Shown here: positions 49,917 to 61,270 of the stretch, in pieces | Position numbering within the stretch: position 1 is the stretch's first letter | Layout: the number at the start of each line of letters is the position of its first letter | Assembly (NCBI GenBank): GCA_029204225.1 | Contig: CM055101.1 | Span: 35,643,648 to 35,707,647 of the forward strand | Reading direction: 5' to 3' | Source: Diphasiastrum complanatum | Lineage: Eukaryota > Streptophyta > Lycopodiopsida > Lycopodiales > Lycopodiaceae | DNA: 64,000 nt | Notes under the pieces: generated by a model | Seen by the model: the letters and a program-made list of their open reading frames with translations, nothing else | Told to the model about the DNA's origin: nothing | Database searches by the model: none | Made by a program: the position numbers and the translations under genes

Positions 49917-50617
49917 TGTGAAGAATTGCCAAAAATTTGCAAATCTAGCTTGATAAAAAACCATGTAGAATAGTGTAAATTGTGTACGCAAGTGGGTCCT
50001 ACACATGTGAGGCCATGATGCCACATGGGAAACCCATTCTAATGTAGGTTAGGTCAAGTCAAGAGAGTTGGTCATGTCTATTTGGTGGTCATCCCTACTT
50101 TATAGGACCTACACCTAAGTTTAAGGTGAAAATTTGACCAACTAGCTACCTACCAAGCATACCTCTAGGAAATAGACTAGGGTTTCATTTTAGATCAAGG
50201 AGAGTGAGTTAACTTCCTTATTACATGCTGGAAATCCACCTAACTTCAAGAAGGAAGTCGAATTTGCTATGTATTCCCTCTCTCCATAGTGAGAAGATAG
50301 AAAATTTTTGGAGCTCATTGGCAATCTCAAGCTAGTTCACTATGTACATTGAGTTTTTGTGATCCAAATGAAACCAAATCAATTTCTACTTGTTTCTCAG
50401 GTTGAAGGCCGTACTATAGCCTGTAGTACACATGTGTGGGCTCGGATTTCAATGTTTATCAATGCTTTTGATTGTTAATGCTTGTTGTTTGTCAAATTGC
50501 CAATCTAGATCAACTTTTTTGTGTCTAGTTTTTTGATAGATTGTTAAGCAAGCATCCAATCACTCTTGTGGATCTTTTGTAGATCCATTTATGGTCCTAA
50601 AGTACAGTACTTTCACA
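49917..50617 (+). repeat. Copia-E 5' LTR (701 bp)
   Basis: TGTGAAGAATTGCC to TACTTTCACA. The tip sits directly inside the Copia-D integrase. Confidence 0.95.
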
Positions 50618-50630
50618 TGGTATCAGAGCC
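50618..50630 (+). promoter_or_regulatory. Copia-E primer-binding site
   Basis: TGGTATCAGAGCC starts immediately after the LTR. Confidence 0.85.
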
Positions 50631-51397
50631 AAGTACAAGAGCATAAGCCATTGATCTAATGCAAATCCATTTTTAGCAAGTTTCGGTGCTAAAAACTAGT
50701 ATTGAGAGGGCAAGCTAGAATCTTGATTTTGGTGAAAAGATTTGATCCCAAACTTGGTAGGGGTCCAAATCCGTACTGTCCACATGTGTGGGCACCTCTG
50801 AACCTGCATTTAATGCATGGTATTCATTTGATCCAGAAAAATTCAATTTGTGAGCTATTGGTGTAATTTTTGGTGGAGATCCTAGCATAATCTACCAAGA
50901 TCATTTGCCATTGATTAGATTTGAATTTGTTTCATGGAATATAATTAATCTAGGCTGAGTTCAAGTCCTATTAAGGTTAAAAACAGGTCTGAAAGTACAC
51001 CAAGAAGGAAGAAAGAGATTAAGTCATTTTTTTGTCCAAAAATAGCCAAATTTGGCAAGATTTGATTGTAAGTAGATTTCACATCATCTTATCTTCATTC
51101 CAACTTTGTGAGGGAGTGCTAGAACTGAGATTATAAGTCCATTTGTTGGATTAGAAATCTAATTTGAGTGAAAAACTACAAGAGAGAGACCTTAGTGAGT
51201 TTCTAGAGACAATCAAATCCATTTCTTGGCAAGATTTGTTTGAAAGTAGTTTTCACTTCATCTTATCTTCATTCCAGCTTTGTGAGGGAGTGATAGAACT
51301 GTGATTATAAGTCCATTTGTTGGATTAGAAATCAAATTTGAGTGAAACACTGCAAGTGTGAAACCTTTGTGAGTTTCAAGTCAATCAAATCTATTTC
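50631..51397 (+). other. Copia-E leader with a 110-bp-scale internal repeat
   Basis: Non-coding leader. Two similar stretches (about 51050-51215 and 51230-51395, starting tggcaagatttg) follow each other, a tandem duplication of about 170 bp with some divergence. Confidence 0.6.
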
Positions 51398-52690
51398 TTG
51401 TTTGTAGAAGTCACTAGTAAGATGGGATCTGCTGGAGCATACCTTCTAGAAGCTAGTGAGAGGTTGAATTCTACAAATTATGCTATTTGGAAGGTTAGAA
51501 TGGAGTCACTATTGGTGCTCCAAGACCTTTATGAGTTCTTGATTGAAGATGAAGATGAACCTCTAGGTGCACAGGAGTTAGCTAGATACAAGAAGAGATC
51601 TAGGCTTGCACTTCATTGTGTGAAGATGAATGTGAGCAATGATTTGTTGAGAGAAGTATCAGCTTGTACTAATGCTAAAGAGGCTTGGGAGTCTTTAAAA
51701 TCAATCTATGAGTCTAGCAACACTTCTAGAGTTCTTATGCTTAGAAATCACATTTTGCAAAGCATGAGGAGAAGTGAGGAGAGTGCACAGGATTATGTAC
51801 TCAAAATCAAGTCTCTAAATAGGGAATTGGCTTCCATTGGAGAGAAGATTCATGATGGAGAGCTTGTACAAATTGTCCTTAATGGTCTAGGAGATGACTT
51901 TGCAAATTTGGTCCAAAGTTTTGCCATCCAAGACACTTTGCCAACTATAGAAAAACTTCACAGTGTATTAGTGGCTGAAGAGTGTAGGATGCTCCATGCA
52001 AAATCTAGGATGAGTTCCTTGTCTTTGCAGGATGGTGATGAGAAAGCCGATTTCTCATTCAAGGGCAAAAAGAAGACCAATGGAAAGAAGAAGCATCCAA
52101 AGGAGGCCAAAGAAGAGGATGATGCATCAAGCTCAAAGGACAAGTCAAAGCAAAAATGCTTCTTTTGTGGAAAGAAGGGGCATTATGCATCTAAATGCTA
52201 CAAGAGGCTAAGAGCACAAGTGGAGGAGGACAAACAAGGAAACCTTGCAAAAGAGGAGGAGGAGGATGAAGTAGATGTATTCTTGATGGCATCTACATCC
52301 TCACCAACAAGCAATAGCAATTCAAGAGACAATTGGTGGATTGACAGTGGGGCTAGCTCCCACATGTCTTGTGAAAAGGACTTTTTCTCAACCTTACACT
52401 CATTCAATGATGCTAAAAAGTTTGTCTTTACTGCAAATGATGAAGAGTGTAGGATAGATGGTGTTGGCACCATCTCTTTGTGTCTAGAATCCTCAAAATG
52501 CATGGATCTAGAAAATGTCCTTTATGTACCATCAATCACCAAGAATATGCTTAGTGTTGGTCTACTCTTAGAAAGTGGTTTGGATGTCCACTTTAAGCAT
52601 GGTGTTTGCTTCATCTTGAAGAATGATGTTTGTATTGCAAAGGGATTTAAACATGGAAGTTGGAAGCTAGTGTTGTTTTTAAAAGAATGA
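51398..52690 (+). CDS. Copia-E gag-protease
   Basis: Intact frame of up to 430 codons; the likely start is the ATG at 51422 (MGSAGAYLLEASE). Gag core: STNYAIWKVRMESLLVLQDL and EAWESLKSIYESSNTSR. Lysine-rich stretch, then a perfect CCHC knuckle (CFFCGKKGHYASKC, about residues 252-265). Protease site WWIDSGASSHMSCEKDFF at about 315-332, and LYVPSITKNMLSVG further on. It stops after the protease (KLVLFLKE). The usual continuation into the integrase is absent. The product would form particles and package element RNA. Confidence 0.9.
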   Translation: MFVEVTSKMGSAGAYLLEASERLNSTNYAIWKVRMESLLVLQDLYEFLIEDEDEPLGAQELARYKKRSRLALHCVKMNVSNDLLREVSACTNAKEAWESLKSIYESSNTSRVLMLRNHILQSMRRSEESAQDYVLKIKSLNRELASIGEKIHDGELVQIVLNGLGDDFANLVQSFAIQDTLPTIEKLHSVLVAEECRMLHAKSRMSSLSLQDGDEKADFSFKGKKKTNGKKKHPKEAKEEDDASSSKDKSKQKCFFCGKKGHYASKCYKRLRAQVEEDKQGNLAKEEEEDEVDVFLMASTSSPTSNSNSRDNWWIDSGASSHMSCEKDFFSTLHSFNDAKKFVFTANDEECRIDGVGTISLCLESSKCMDLENVLYVPSITKNMLSVGLLLESGLDVHFKHGVCFILKNDVCIAKGFKHGSWKLVLFLKE

Positions 52691-53568
52691 GCTTGGCAAA
52701 GGAGGAGATCACTCAAGAGGAGATCCTGGCAAAGTGTGATCTTGCTTGCATTGAGGAGGAGCATCAAAAGGAGGAAGATTTTGAGGATCAGCCTCAAAGC
52801 ATGAGAGTTCCAAGGGAGTCCTCAATGACAATGTCCGAGTCATCAAATTGCATGCAAATTGTCCATTCAAGTGTGCATCTTGCAAGGGTGGTGAGCGTTG
52901 GAGAGTCTACTATCTTTGAATACTTTTTGGAAAGTATTAGTAGACATGAGGTGACTTGTTTCTTACCTTTAAGATTCATGGTGTTTATTACTTTGTATGA
53001 CAAGACAATGAAATGAGATGCTTTGAAATCTACATTTGTTGTTGATAAAGCAATTTCATTGGATAACTATTTTTGTAATAGTTTGAATAGTGTCATAAAA
53101 GATGAAACATCATTTGTATTGGAAATATTTGGGTCCACATGCTTTGAGCATGATCATTCCAATGTAAGGACCAAAGATTATCCTATTTCAATGATAGGAA
53201 TAATGGTAGTGTTTTGCTCTTCAAGTAGAGATTGTAGAATCTACTTGTTTTCAACCAAAGAATTTGTCAATGGTGGAAATGTGATCTTTCAAGAGTGGAA
53301 GATTTGTAAACTTGAAGAAGCACCTTTGGATCAACACATTATTCAATTCATTGATGTTTTGGAGTCAAGTCAAGTGGAGGAGCAAGCTCAAGACCCGAGG
53401 ACTCCAAGAAGAACCTTGAGTATCAAGATGGAGCCATCTAGGCTCAATCATATGGATCAAGCAAGACAAGTTGTCTTTGGCAACATTATTTATGCACTTA
53501 ATATTTTAATTGATGTATCTTCAAGTGCACAAAATGCCTTGGAATCCATGGCTTGGCATGATGTCTAG
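52660..53568 (+). pseudogene. Copia-E second ORF, remodelled from pol (one stop)
   Basis: A single frame of about 300 codons, overlapping gag by 31 bases, with one TGA at 53014-53016. Not a known protein by itself, but parts align with Copia-F. VLEIFGSTCFEHDHSNVRTK matches the HLRVFGCICFAHIP region of the integrase C terminus. LFSTKEFVNG matches VLSTSQVIES. RRTLSIKMEPSRLNHM matches RRSMRDRSKPKRLSYV of the integrase-RT linker. The integrase core and RT are deleted. In the following frame (about 53600-53690) a scrap matches the start of RNase H (VRDPLRVGERSFMDI against VKDPNKGDERSFEDI). The function, if any, is unknown. Confidence 0.7.
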
Positions 53569-53770
53569 TTTTGAAGTGTGCTACATGTATATAGACACAT
53601 TTATGGAACATCTTGTAAGGGATCCTCTAAGAGTTGGTGAAAGATCCTTCATGGACATCATTCTCTATTGGAGTCTCAAAAGTTCCTTCTTTGTAGCTGG
53701 ATTTTTTAGACACTTCTAAAAGCTTTCATTGATCTATCAAGAGAGTTGTAAATAGATCAAGCTAAATTTG

Positions 53771-53778
53771 AGGAGGAG
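53771..53778 (+). promoter_or_regulatory. Copia-E polypurine tract
   Basis: aggaggag directly before the 3' LTR. Confidence 0.8.
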
Positions 53779-54479
53779 TGTGAAGAATTGCCAAAAATTT
53801 GCAAATCTAGCTTGATAAAAAACCATGTAGAATAGTGTAAATTGTGTACGCAAGTGGGTCCCACACATGTGAGGCCATGATGCCACATGGGAAACCCATT
53901 CTAATGTAGGTTAGGTCAAGTCAAGAGAGTTGGTCATGTATATTTGGTGGTCATCCCTACTTTATAGGACCTACACCTAAGTTTAAGGTGAAAATTTGAC
54001 CAACTAGCTACCTACCAAGCATAACTCTAGGAAATAGACTAGGGTTTCATTTTAGATCAAGGAGAGTGAGTTAAATTCCTTATTACATGCTGGAAATCCA
54101 CCTAACTTCAAGAAGGAAGTCGAATTTGCTATGTATTCCCTCTCTCCATAGTGAGAAGATAGAAAATTTTTGGAGCTCATTGGCAATCTCAAGCTAGTTC
54201 ACTATGTACATTGAGTTTTTGTGATCCAAATGAAACCAAATCAATTTCTACTTGTTTCTCAGGTTGAAGTCCGTACTATAGCCTGTAGTACACACGTGTG
54301 GGCTCAGATTTCAATGTTTATCAATGCTTTTGATTGTTAATGCTTGTTGTTTGTCAAATTGCCAATCTAGATCAACTTTTTTGTGTCTAGTTTTTTGATA
54401 GATTGTTAAGCAAGCATCCAATCACTCTTGTGGATCTTTTGTAGATCCATTTATGGTCCTAAAGTACAGTACTTTCACA
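53779..54479 (+). repeat. Copia-E 3' LTR (701 bp)
   Basis: Same ends as the 5' LTR, about seven base differences in 701. It is followed by the TSD copy TATTT at 54480-54484. Confidence 0.95.
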
Positions 54480-54484
54480 TATTT

Positions 54485-56250
54485 ATCATCATTCGGCATT
54501 CATCATCAGTTCACCACCAGCTACACACCACAGCAGAATGGAGTAGCCAAAAGGAAGAACTGAACATTACTTAATGCAGTGCGATCAATGATGTCAAATG
54601 CTCAGGTCACCAAGAATTTTTGGGCTGAAGCTATTTCAACAACTTGCTATCTGCAGAACTATTCAAGCACCAAAGCAGTCGACTCAAAGACTCCCTTCAA
54701 AGTTTTCTATGGCTACAAACTAAGTCTAAGACACCTTCGAGTGTTTGGCTATCTTTGTTATGTGCAGATCCCTCTGATCTGAGAAAGAAGCTGGACCTTG
54801 TCAGCTGCAAGAGTATCTTCATTGGATACTCGACATCACACAAAGCCTATCGGATCTATGATGTCGAGTCGAGCTGTATCTTAGTCAGTCGAGATGTAGT
54901 CTTCCTTGAAGACATGATTTCTATATATATCTCCTAATCTGTACACAACACTTTGAGAATCCTGTAACTTGGTTATCCTCTAAGAGAGAATATTCTTCAA
55001 AGAGTGCTATTTCACATCCAAAATCTCAACCGAAGATTATCTCAAATGAATATATTGTTAGCATGAATTTCTTTCAACCTGAAGGTTATGTCCTTCAAGG
55101 CCAAGAACATAAAGTATGTAAGCTGCAAAAAGCTCTCTATGGGCTAAAGCAAGCTCCAAGGGCCTGGTTTGATAGAATCAATCGATTCTTGTTGCAGCAT
55201 GACTTCATTCCTAACTCTGCTGACTCTAATGTTTATCTCAAACACAGAGGCTCAAGCTATGTTATAATAGCTCTATATGTTGATGACTCTCTGATCATCA
55301 GCAATTCGAAGCAGTTGCTTCATGAGAAAAAGTCACTATTGTCGAAGGAATTCTAAATGACCGATTCAGGCCCTGTGCACTACCTTCTGGGGATCGAGAT
55401 AACCAAAGACAAAACAAATAGAAGCATCACGATAAGCCAAGAAAGATATCTCATCAGTGTACTTTACAGGTTACCGTATGGCATGGAAAACTACAAGTCT
55501 ATTGACTCGCCTATAGGGGCCAAGATTCAAATTGTTAAAGGATATGTGTTTGACAACTGATGCAGAGAAGAAAGAGATGTGAAAATGCCCCTATCAGTCA
55601 ATAGTCAGATCGATCATGTATGCCATGGTCTGCACTCGACCTAATCTAGCATTTACGGTCAGTACATTGTCAGAGTTCATGTCAAATCCTGGCCTACCTC
55701 ATTGGAAGGCTCTACTTAGAGCACTAAAATACATTCAAGCCACTAAGCATTATGTTTTGTGCTATAATGGAAATACAAAGGATGCTTTGACATTACGTAC
55801 TTATTCTGACTCTGATTGGGCTGGTAATGTGGACACCAGAAAATCCACTTCTGGCTATCTTTGCTTTCTAGTAGGAGGACCCATTTCATGGAATAGTCGA
55901 AAGCAATAATGCATTTCTTTGTCTTCCATAGAGTCCGAATATGTTACAGCCACCTCTGCAGTAAAGAAAATGATCTGGCTCAAAAGATTGCTTCAAGATC
56001 TTATGATCCCTCAAATCAGTCCAACTATACTCCATTGTGACAATCGGAGCTGCATTGCTCTATCTCTGAACCCACGAACTCACTCTAGAACTAAACACAT
56101 TGAAGTTCAAAAAGTTCATATAAAAAAAAGAAAGTAAACTACTGTCCAACTGATAGTATGTTGGTTGATATCTTGACTAAGTCTCTGTCGAGGGAAAAGC
56201 ATGTTGCATTATGTAGCTTGCTCAATTTCATTCTGGATCCTAGGAGTTAA
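54485..56250 (+). pseudogene. Copia-D integrase end, RT, RNase H
   Basis: Continuation of Copia-D after Copia-E. Integrase end (YTPQQNGVAKRKN, about 54520-54560, with the catalytic Glu replaced by Lys), NFWAEAISTTCYLQN, and HLRVFGYLCY. RT starts only at [20 protein letters not shown] (about 55100-55160), because the N-terminal RT part (before 55060) is deleted. Active site LYVDDSLIIS (about 55275-55305). RNase H: YSDSDWAGNVDTRKSTSG (about 55800-55856) and HCDNRSCIALSLNPR (about 56032-56078). Several stops. Confidence 0.8.
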
Positions 56251-56251
56251 G

Positions 56252-56263
56252 CTTAAGGGGGAG
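56252..56263 (+). promoter_or_regulatory. Copia-D polypurine tract
   Basis: cttaagggggag directly before the 3' LTR start. Confidence 0.8.
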
Positions 56264-57370
56264 TGTTGGAATTAAGCTTCACTCCGACTCACCCGAATTT
56301 GGTTCCTGAGCACAAGTATACTATGTAAATATATGAGCTCTCTCTACAACGACATGCAACCTTACTCTAAAAAGTTGAACATCTGTGCAATCAATCAATT
56401 GAAGCTGAAGCAAGATCAACATCGAAGTCTCCGATTGTGATGTCCTTGACATCCTATCAACAAACTCCATCAACTTCGAAGTCCACATCATCGACTTCTC
56501 CGACTTCGAGTCCATGTCATCTATTTCTTCAACTTCAACACCGAAGTCATCAACATCGACATCCTCTCAAGAGAAAGCCGATCGACTCGACCTTCCCGAA
56601 GTCTTCGACAATCGTTGACTATCATATTCAAAATGGTGCTCTTCCTCTGCTCTGTCTGACGTAGACTACATTACAGTTCATTTCAGTACTTTTTAGTAAC
56701 TACGTTGTTTCACGCTCGTTGCCCACACAGTCATTGTAATTGTTCCATGTATATATACATAATGGCAACTCATGAATAAGCATGTGTGATGAATCAATAA
56801 GGCAGTTCAGTAGCGTGATTCAGAGTTCCTCAACGAACTCCATTGTATCTTCATTATCTGATTCCATAGGATCAGAGATCTTTGAGAGAGTGAAAGTTAT
56901 TCAAGAAGTAGAGATAGTTATTCAATATGTAGCTAGCTAAGTAAGATTATAGCACATAGTGCGCTATTATTGTGAACCATTCTTGGGCCTAGGATCATGA
57001 TCTGATAGTTGTATTCACAACAACTTAATTCAGATTCTCTATTTTCTTATGTGTGTTGCACTATGAATGCTTTTTGATAATTCCTCTTTCGTACTTTAAT
57101 ACTCGCTCCACGTCTCACTCAGGATACCTAAATTCGGACAAAGCATGGTTGTCTTAGATGCCTAACTTTGTTTCGCTCCCTTCATGGTTGTCTTCAACAC
57201 CTACAAGATATCCGTCCTGTCAATCTAATTTAAAGTCTGAAGCTATAGTTTGGTACTTGTAATAATTTTCATGTTGAGTTCTCTCTTTTATTCCGCATAC
57301 TAAAAATCAAACAAGCTGGTATCAGAGTTATTCAAACCCAAATTGTTGTCAGACCAGTAGGAACCCAACA
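56264..57370 (+). repeat. Copia-D 3' LTR (about 1.1 kb)
   Basis: TGTTGGAATTAAGC to AACCCAACA, followed by CCTTA. It contains many short tcgaagtc/gacttcga motifs that form inverted repeats, which may have promoted the inversion in the 5' LTR. It differs from the 5' LTR at many positions, so Copia-D is clearly older than Copia-E. Confidence 0.85.
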
Positions 57371-57920
57371 CCTTACAGCTTGGATGAGTTCATATTAAGA
57401 GCCGCGAGCCTATTAGTGACTTTATAGAAAGGGTCAATAAGTCAAAGGGACAATGTACCGCTGCCAATGTGCCCGACAAAAATGTGATCTCATGGTTTAT
57501 GGCCGGGTTGTCTAAAAGCATCTGACGCCACATGAAATGTAGGAGTGAGTATAATACCTTTAGTGAAGCATGTGTCGACGCCAACCGAGAAGCAAACGAG
57601 AGCTCAGGAAGTGATTTTGATAGCTCAATTGAATGATCTAAAGGGCACCATTGGGACAAGGGAAAGGGGAAGATTTGAAGAGTTCAACTCCACATCTTCT
57701 ACCATAACCTCAGCTAATGCCTTCACAAAAGTGTTGGAGAACCGACAAATTCAACATAACGATCAATTGTGGAAGTTCACCATTGAGCTGCTTGGGACCA
57801 TGGACCAGAAGCTTAAGGGTGTATAGCAGGTACGTAGGGTACCACCAGTCTATCCACGAAAGGAGGCCACTTGGTGTCCAGCCTATACAGGCAACCATAC
57901 TTCTAATGAATGCCCACAAC
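57371..57920 (+). pseudogene. Gypsy-C gag, right part
   Basis: Continues gag after the CCTTA target site: REPISDFIERVNKSKG, then NVISWFMAGLSKSI (about 57395-57525), with stops and shifts. Near the end a zinc-knuckle remnant (YTGNHTSNECP, about 57877-57912). It is cut at 57920 by the LTR of Copia-F. Confidence 0.7.
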
Positions 57921-58623
57921 TGATGATTTCACGTGTGTGGACTGTCCACAACATGTACTTGTGATCTCCTAAGGTGTGTAGATGCACCAAGATCAAGACT
58001 AGATTGAGATTCAAGATCTATCTTTGATTCTATGGCAAAAACACACTACTACATGCATTCAATCACTTCCAACTCTCACTCACACGTGTGGGAAGTGTTC
58101 CAAAATTAATCTAAGTAAAAACAAGCTGCTCTCCTTCGGTAGAGAGAGAAAATCATTATGAGCTCTCAGGTAGAGAGAGAAAGCTAGAAAACCAATTACT
58201 CACAAAATCCACTCAATCTCAAAATCAATTAGATCCAAATGAGAAGTAAAATGATACTAGTAGATCCACGAGCTACCACTATGCTTAACTATGATTGGAC
58301 CACACTTTTGCCACGTCTTAATCCTATGGACCATTGATCCATTCACCTCTAAATTCTATTGGACCATTTTCAAGGTTCCACCTCTAAATCCTATTGGACC
58401 TCTTAAATTTCATCAAACAAAAGTATTACACTTGTCTACACTCTAATTGGCACGAGTTTAGCCTTTTACTCTATTTTGGCTAAATAGTGGCATTACAAGT
58501 GGAAATGGGTAATGTGCCATCTATGCCAAATTTGGTCCTATCAACATCCTACACCTAGATGCTTGATATAAAAAACATAAGACCCCTATATCTAACATAG
58601 ATAATCTTTTTCAATTCTTTACA
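57921..58623 (-). repeat. Copia-F 3' LTR (703 bp)
   Basis: Read on the minus strand, it starts TGTAAAGAATTG at 58623, next to a polypurine tract (aggagg, minus), and ends CGTGAAATCATCA at 57921. Its length and its first bases resemble the Copia-E LTR (TGTGAAGAATTG), which supports a family link. Confidence 0.7.
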
Positions 58624-58641
58624 CTCCTCCTAAAAAATTAT

Positions 58642-59634
58642 CTACAAAGATTTGAGCATTGATCTTGATATAACTCCAAGATTAGATCTATGATTGATGA
58701 AAGCACTTTTGCTCAAAGGCTTCGTAAGTAGATCGGCAATACAAGAGGACGACTTGACATGCTCCAAATGGATTTCTCCAACAAAATGGTGTGCCACTTC
58801 TATATGCTTGCTTCTTGCATGAAATATGGGATTATTGGCAAGAGCTTGGGCCGAGATATTATCACACTTGATCATTGGTAGATCATATTCCTTGATGCAC
58901 TTTAGCTCCAATAATAATCTCTTGATCCAAAGCACCTCTTTGGTGGTTCTAGTGAGTGCTTTGTACTCGGCCTCACATGAAGAGAGAGATATAGTATCTT
59001 GCTTTTTGGAAAGCCAAGATATTAGATTGCCTCCAAGAAAGATAGTGTATGCACTAATAGACTTTCGATCCATCTTGTCACTTGCAAAATCCGAATCCGA
59101 GTAGCTAACAATGGATAGATCTTCACTTTTATAAAGTAGACCATAATCACAAGATGAAGATACATATCTTAGAATCCTCTTGGCCATCTTCCAATGATGA
59201 ATCTTAGGATCTTGCATAAATTGACTCAATTTGTGCACACAAAAACTTAAATCGGGCCTAGTAATGGTAAGCCAAATCAAGGAGCCTACAAGTCTCCTAA
59301 AAAGTGTGATGTCCTCAAAGGATCTTTCATCACCTTTATTAGGATCTTTTACAATTTGCTCCATTGGAGTATCTATGCTCTTAGAATTTTCCATATGGAA
59401 TTTTTTCAACATAGAGTGAGCATATCTAGATTGGCATATAAAAACATGATCTTCATAAAAATCAATCTCTAGGCCTAGGATGTAATGTATTTCTCCTAGA
59501 TCTTGCATTTTAAACTCACATCCAAGTGCTAGCTTAGTTTCATCAACTAGCTTGATACAACTTCCACAAATAATAATGTCATCAACATAAATTAGAAGAA
59601 TGACAATAATATTATCAACAAACTTTAGATACAT
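58642..59634 (-). pseudogene. Copia-F reverse transcriptase C-terminal part and RNase H
   Basis: 330-codon minus-strand open frame: RT active site LLIYVDDIIICGS (about 59590-59555), ILGLEIDFYEDHVF, RRLVGSLIWLTITRPDLSFC, RNase H SYSDSDFASDKMDRKSISAY and KCDNISAQALANNP, then HARSKHIEVAHHFV. The frame is intact to its stop, but the upstream RT is decayed (59635-59760). Confidence 0.85.
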
Positions 59635-61270
59635 GGAAGGATCATAGTCACTAAGAGTAAATCCTAGTGAGAAAGGAAAGAATTAAGTCTTGAATACCAT
59701 GATCTTGGTGCTTGAGTCCATGAAGACTTTTGAAGAGCAAGCCTACACTTTGGACTCATCTTAGATGAATCCTTGAGGTTGTTCCATATAGATCTCCTCC
59801 TCAAGATAACCATTTAGAAAAGCATTGGATACATCTAATTGGAACACCTTCCACTTAAAAAAACAAGCAAGAGAAATAAGAATTCTTATTGTCACCATCT
59901 TTGCAACGGGTGCAAAGGTCTCCTCATAATCAAGGCCATGGATTTGAGCAAATCCTTTGGCACTTAATCTTGCTTTATACTTGTTGATGGTGCCATCATG
60001 ATTGTACTTGATCCAAAATACCCATTTGCAACCAATCACATGCTTGTTGGATGGAGGATCCACAAGCTCCCAAGTATTGTTGGTGATCAATGCATCATTA
60101 CATTCTTTGGCTCTTCATGAGAGACATAAAAAACATAATTAGTGGAATCAAGATCCACTTGTTTGCCTTTTTCAACATATGAGAGCCTCTTAGGCTTGGA
60201 TCTATCTCTCATGGATCTTCTTGGTGAGAAAATCCGAGGAGAGTCTTCTTCAATTCTCGACCCCATCACATCATAATTGTCTTCAAAATCAATAATAGGT
60301 GATGCATCCATAGACTTCTTGATCTCGGCTTCTTCAAAAGATGAATGTACTTTCAATAACTTGAGAAGTAGAGAGTACAAAGACTCTATAGGCCTTTTTG
60401 GTGGATGAGTATCTAACCATGATCCCTTTGCATGCACTAGGATCTTCCTTCTTCCTTGTTTCCAAGGGAATATGGGCAAAGCATATGCATCCAAAAACTC
60501 TAAGGTGATCAACCTTAGGCTTCTTCAAATATAAGATTTCATATGGTGACTTTCCTCCAAGAGCTATATGTGGGAGACTATTGCAAAGATAATTTGCACA
60601 ATTAATGGCTTCTCCCCAAAAATATTTGGGCAAGGATGCCTCAATTCTCATAGATTTTGCACATTCACATAGAGATCGATTCTTTCTCTTGGCCACTCGA
60701 TGGAGAATAGGCACAAGAGAACTCTCTTTTAATGCCTTCAAGCTCACAAAAATCATGAAATTTATTGGAGATATATTCACCACCTCCATCACATCTAAGA
60801 GCTTTAATCTTGAATGAGAATTGCTTCTCTACATAAGCTTTTAAAATAAGGAAATAATCAAACACCATATATTTAGAAGCAAGAAGATATATTCAAGTGA
60901 ATCTTGTGAAATCATCAATGAAAGTAACAAAACAAGTGGCTCCTCCCTTGCTTATAGTTGATGAGAAATGCACATCCGAGTGGATTAACTCCAAAGGATG
61001 CTTGCTTTTGATAGAAGATCTTGTAAATGGCTTTTTGTGAGATTTAGCAATAGCACAAGCCTCACAAGGCTTGATCTTCTTGGAGAATGACTTTGGCAAG
61101 CCAATAGCTTTGACCTCTTTGATCATAGAGAGCATGGATTTGTAGTTGGGATGTCCCAACCTCCTATGCCATAATTCCTCCATAGAGAGCTTGCTCACAA
61201 GAATTCACATATTCATTTGGATCTAGTTTATAAATGCCTCCAAATCTAGATCCTAAACCCAAATGGTATC
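59635..61270 (-). pseudogene. Copia-F integrase and N-terminal RT
   Basis: Minus-strand blocks, each open but separated by frame changes. Pre-integrase LWHRRLGHPNYKSM and CEACAIAKSHKKPF, with the integrase start HSDVHFSSTISKGG (61198-60893). Integrase middle (GGGEYISNKFHDFC, about 60800) and YFWGEAINCANYLCNSLPH (60650-60594). C terminus HLRVFGCICFAHIP. Linker RRSMRDRSKPKRLSYVEKG (60220-60163). RT start GCKWVFWIKYNHDGT, then [20 protein letters not shown] and FQLDVSNAFLNG (60040-59790). Gag and the 5' LTR are missing; the upper edge is at about 61270. Confidence 0.8.

Larger units (their letters stand above)
49917..54479 (+). mobile_element. Copia-E, young non-autonomous Copia
   Basis: Complete LTR-to-LTR element of 4.56 kb with a 5-bp target duplication TATTT (49912-49916 and 54480-54484). 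Both LTRs are 701 bp and differ at about seven positions (1%) by eye. Inside: primer site, leader, one gag-protease frame and a second frame derived from pol. The integrase core and the RT core are gone. Ends, TSD and near-identical LTRs show recent transposition, which must have used enzymes from another element. Confidence 0.9.
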
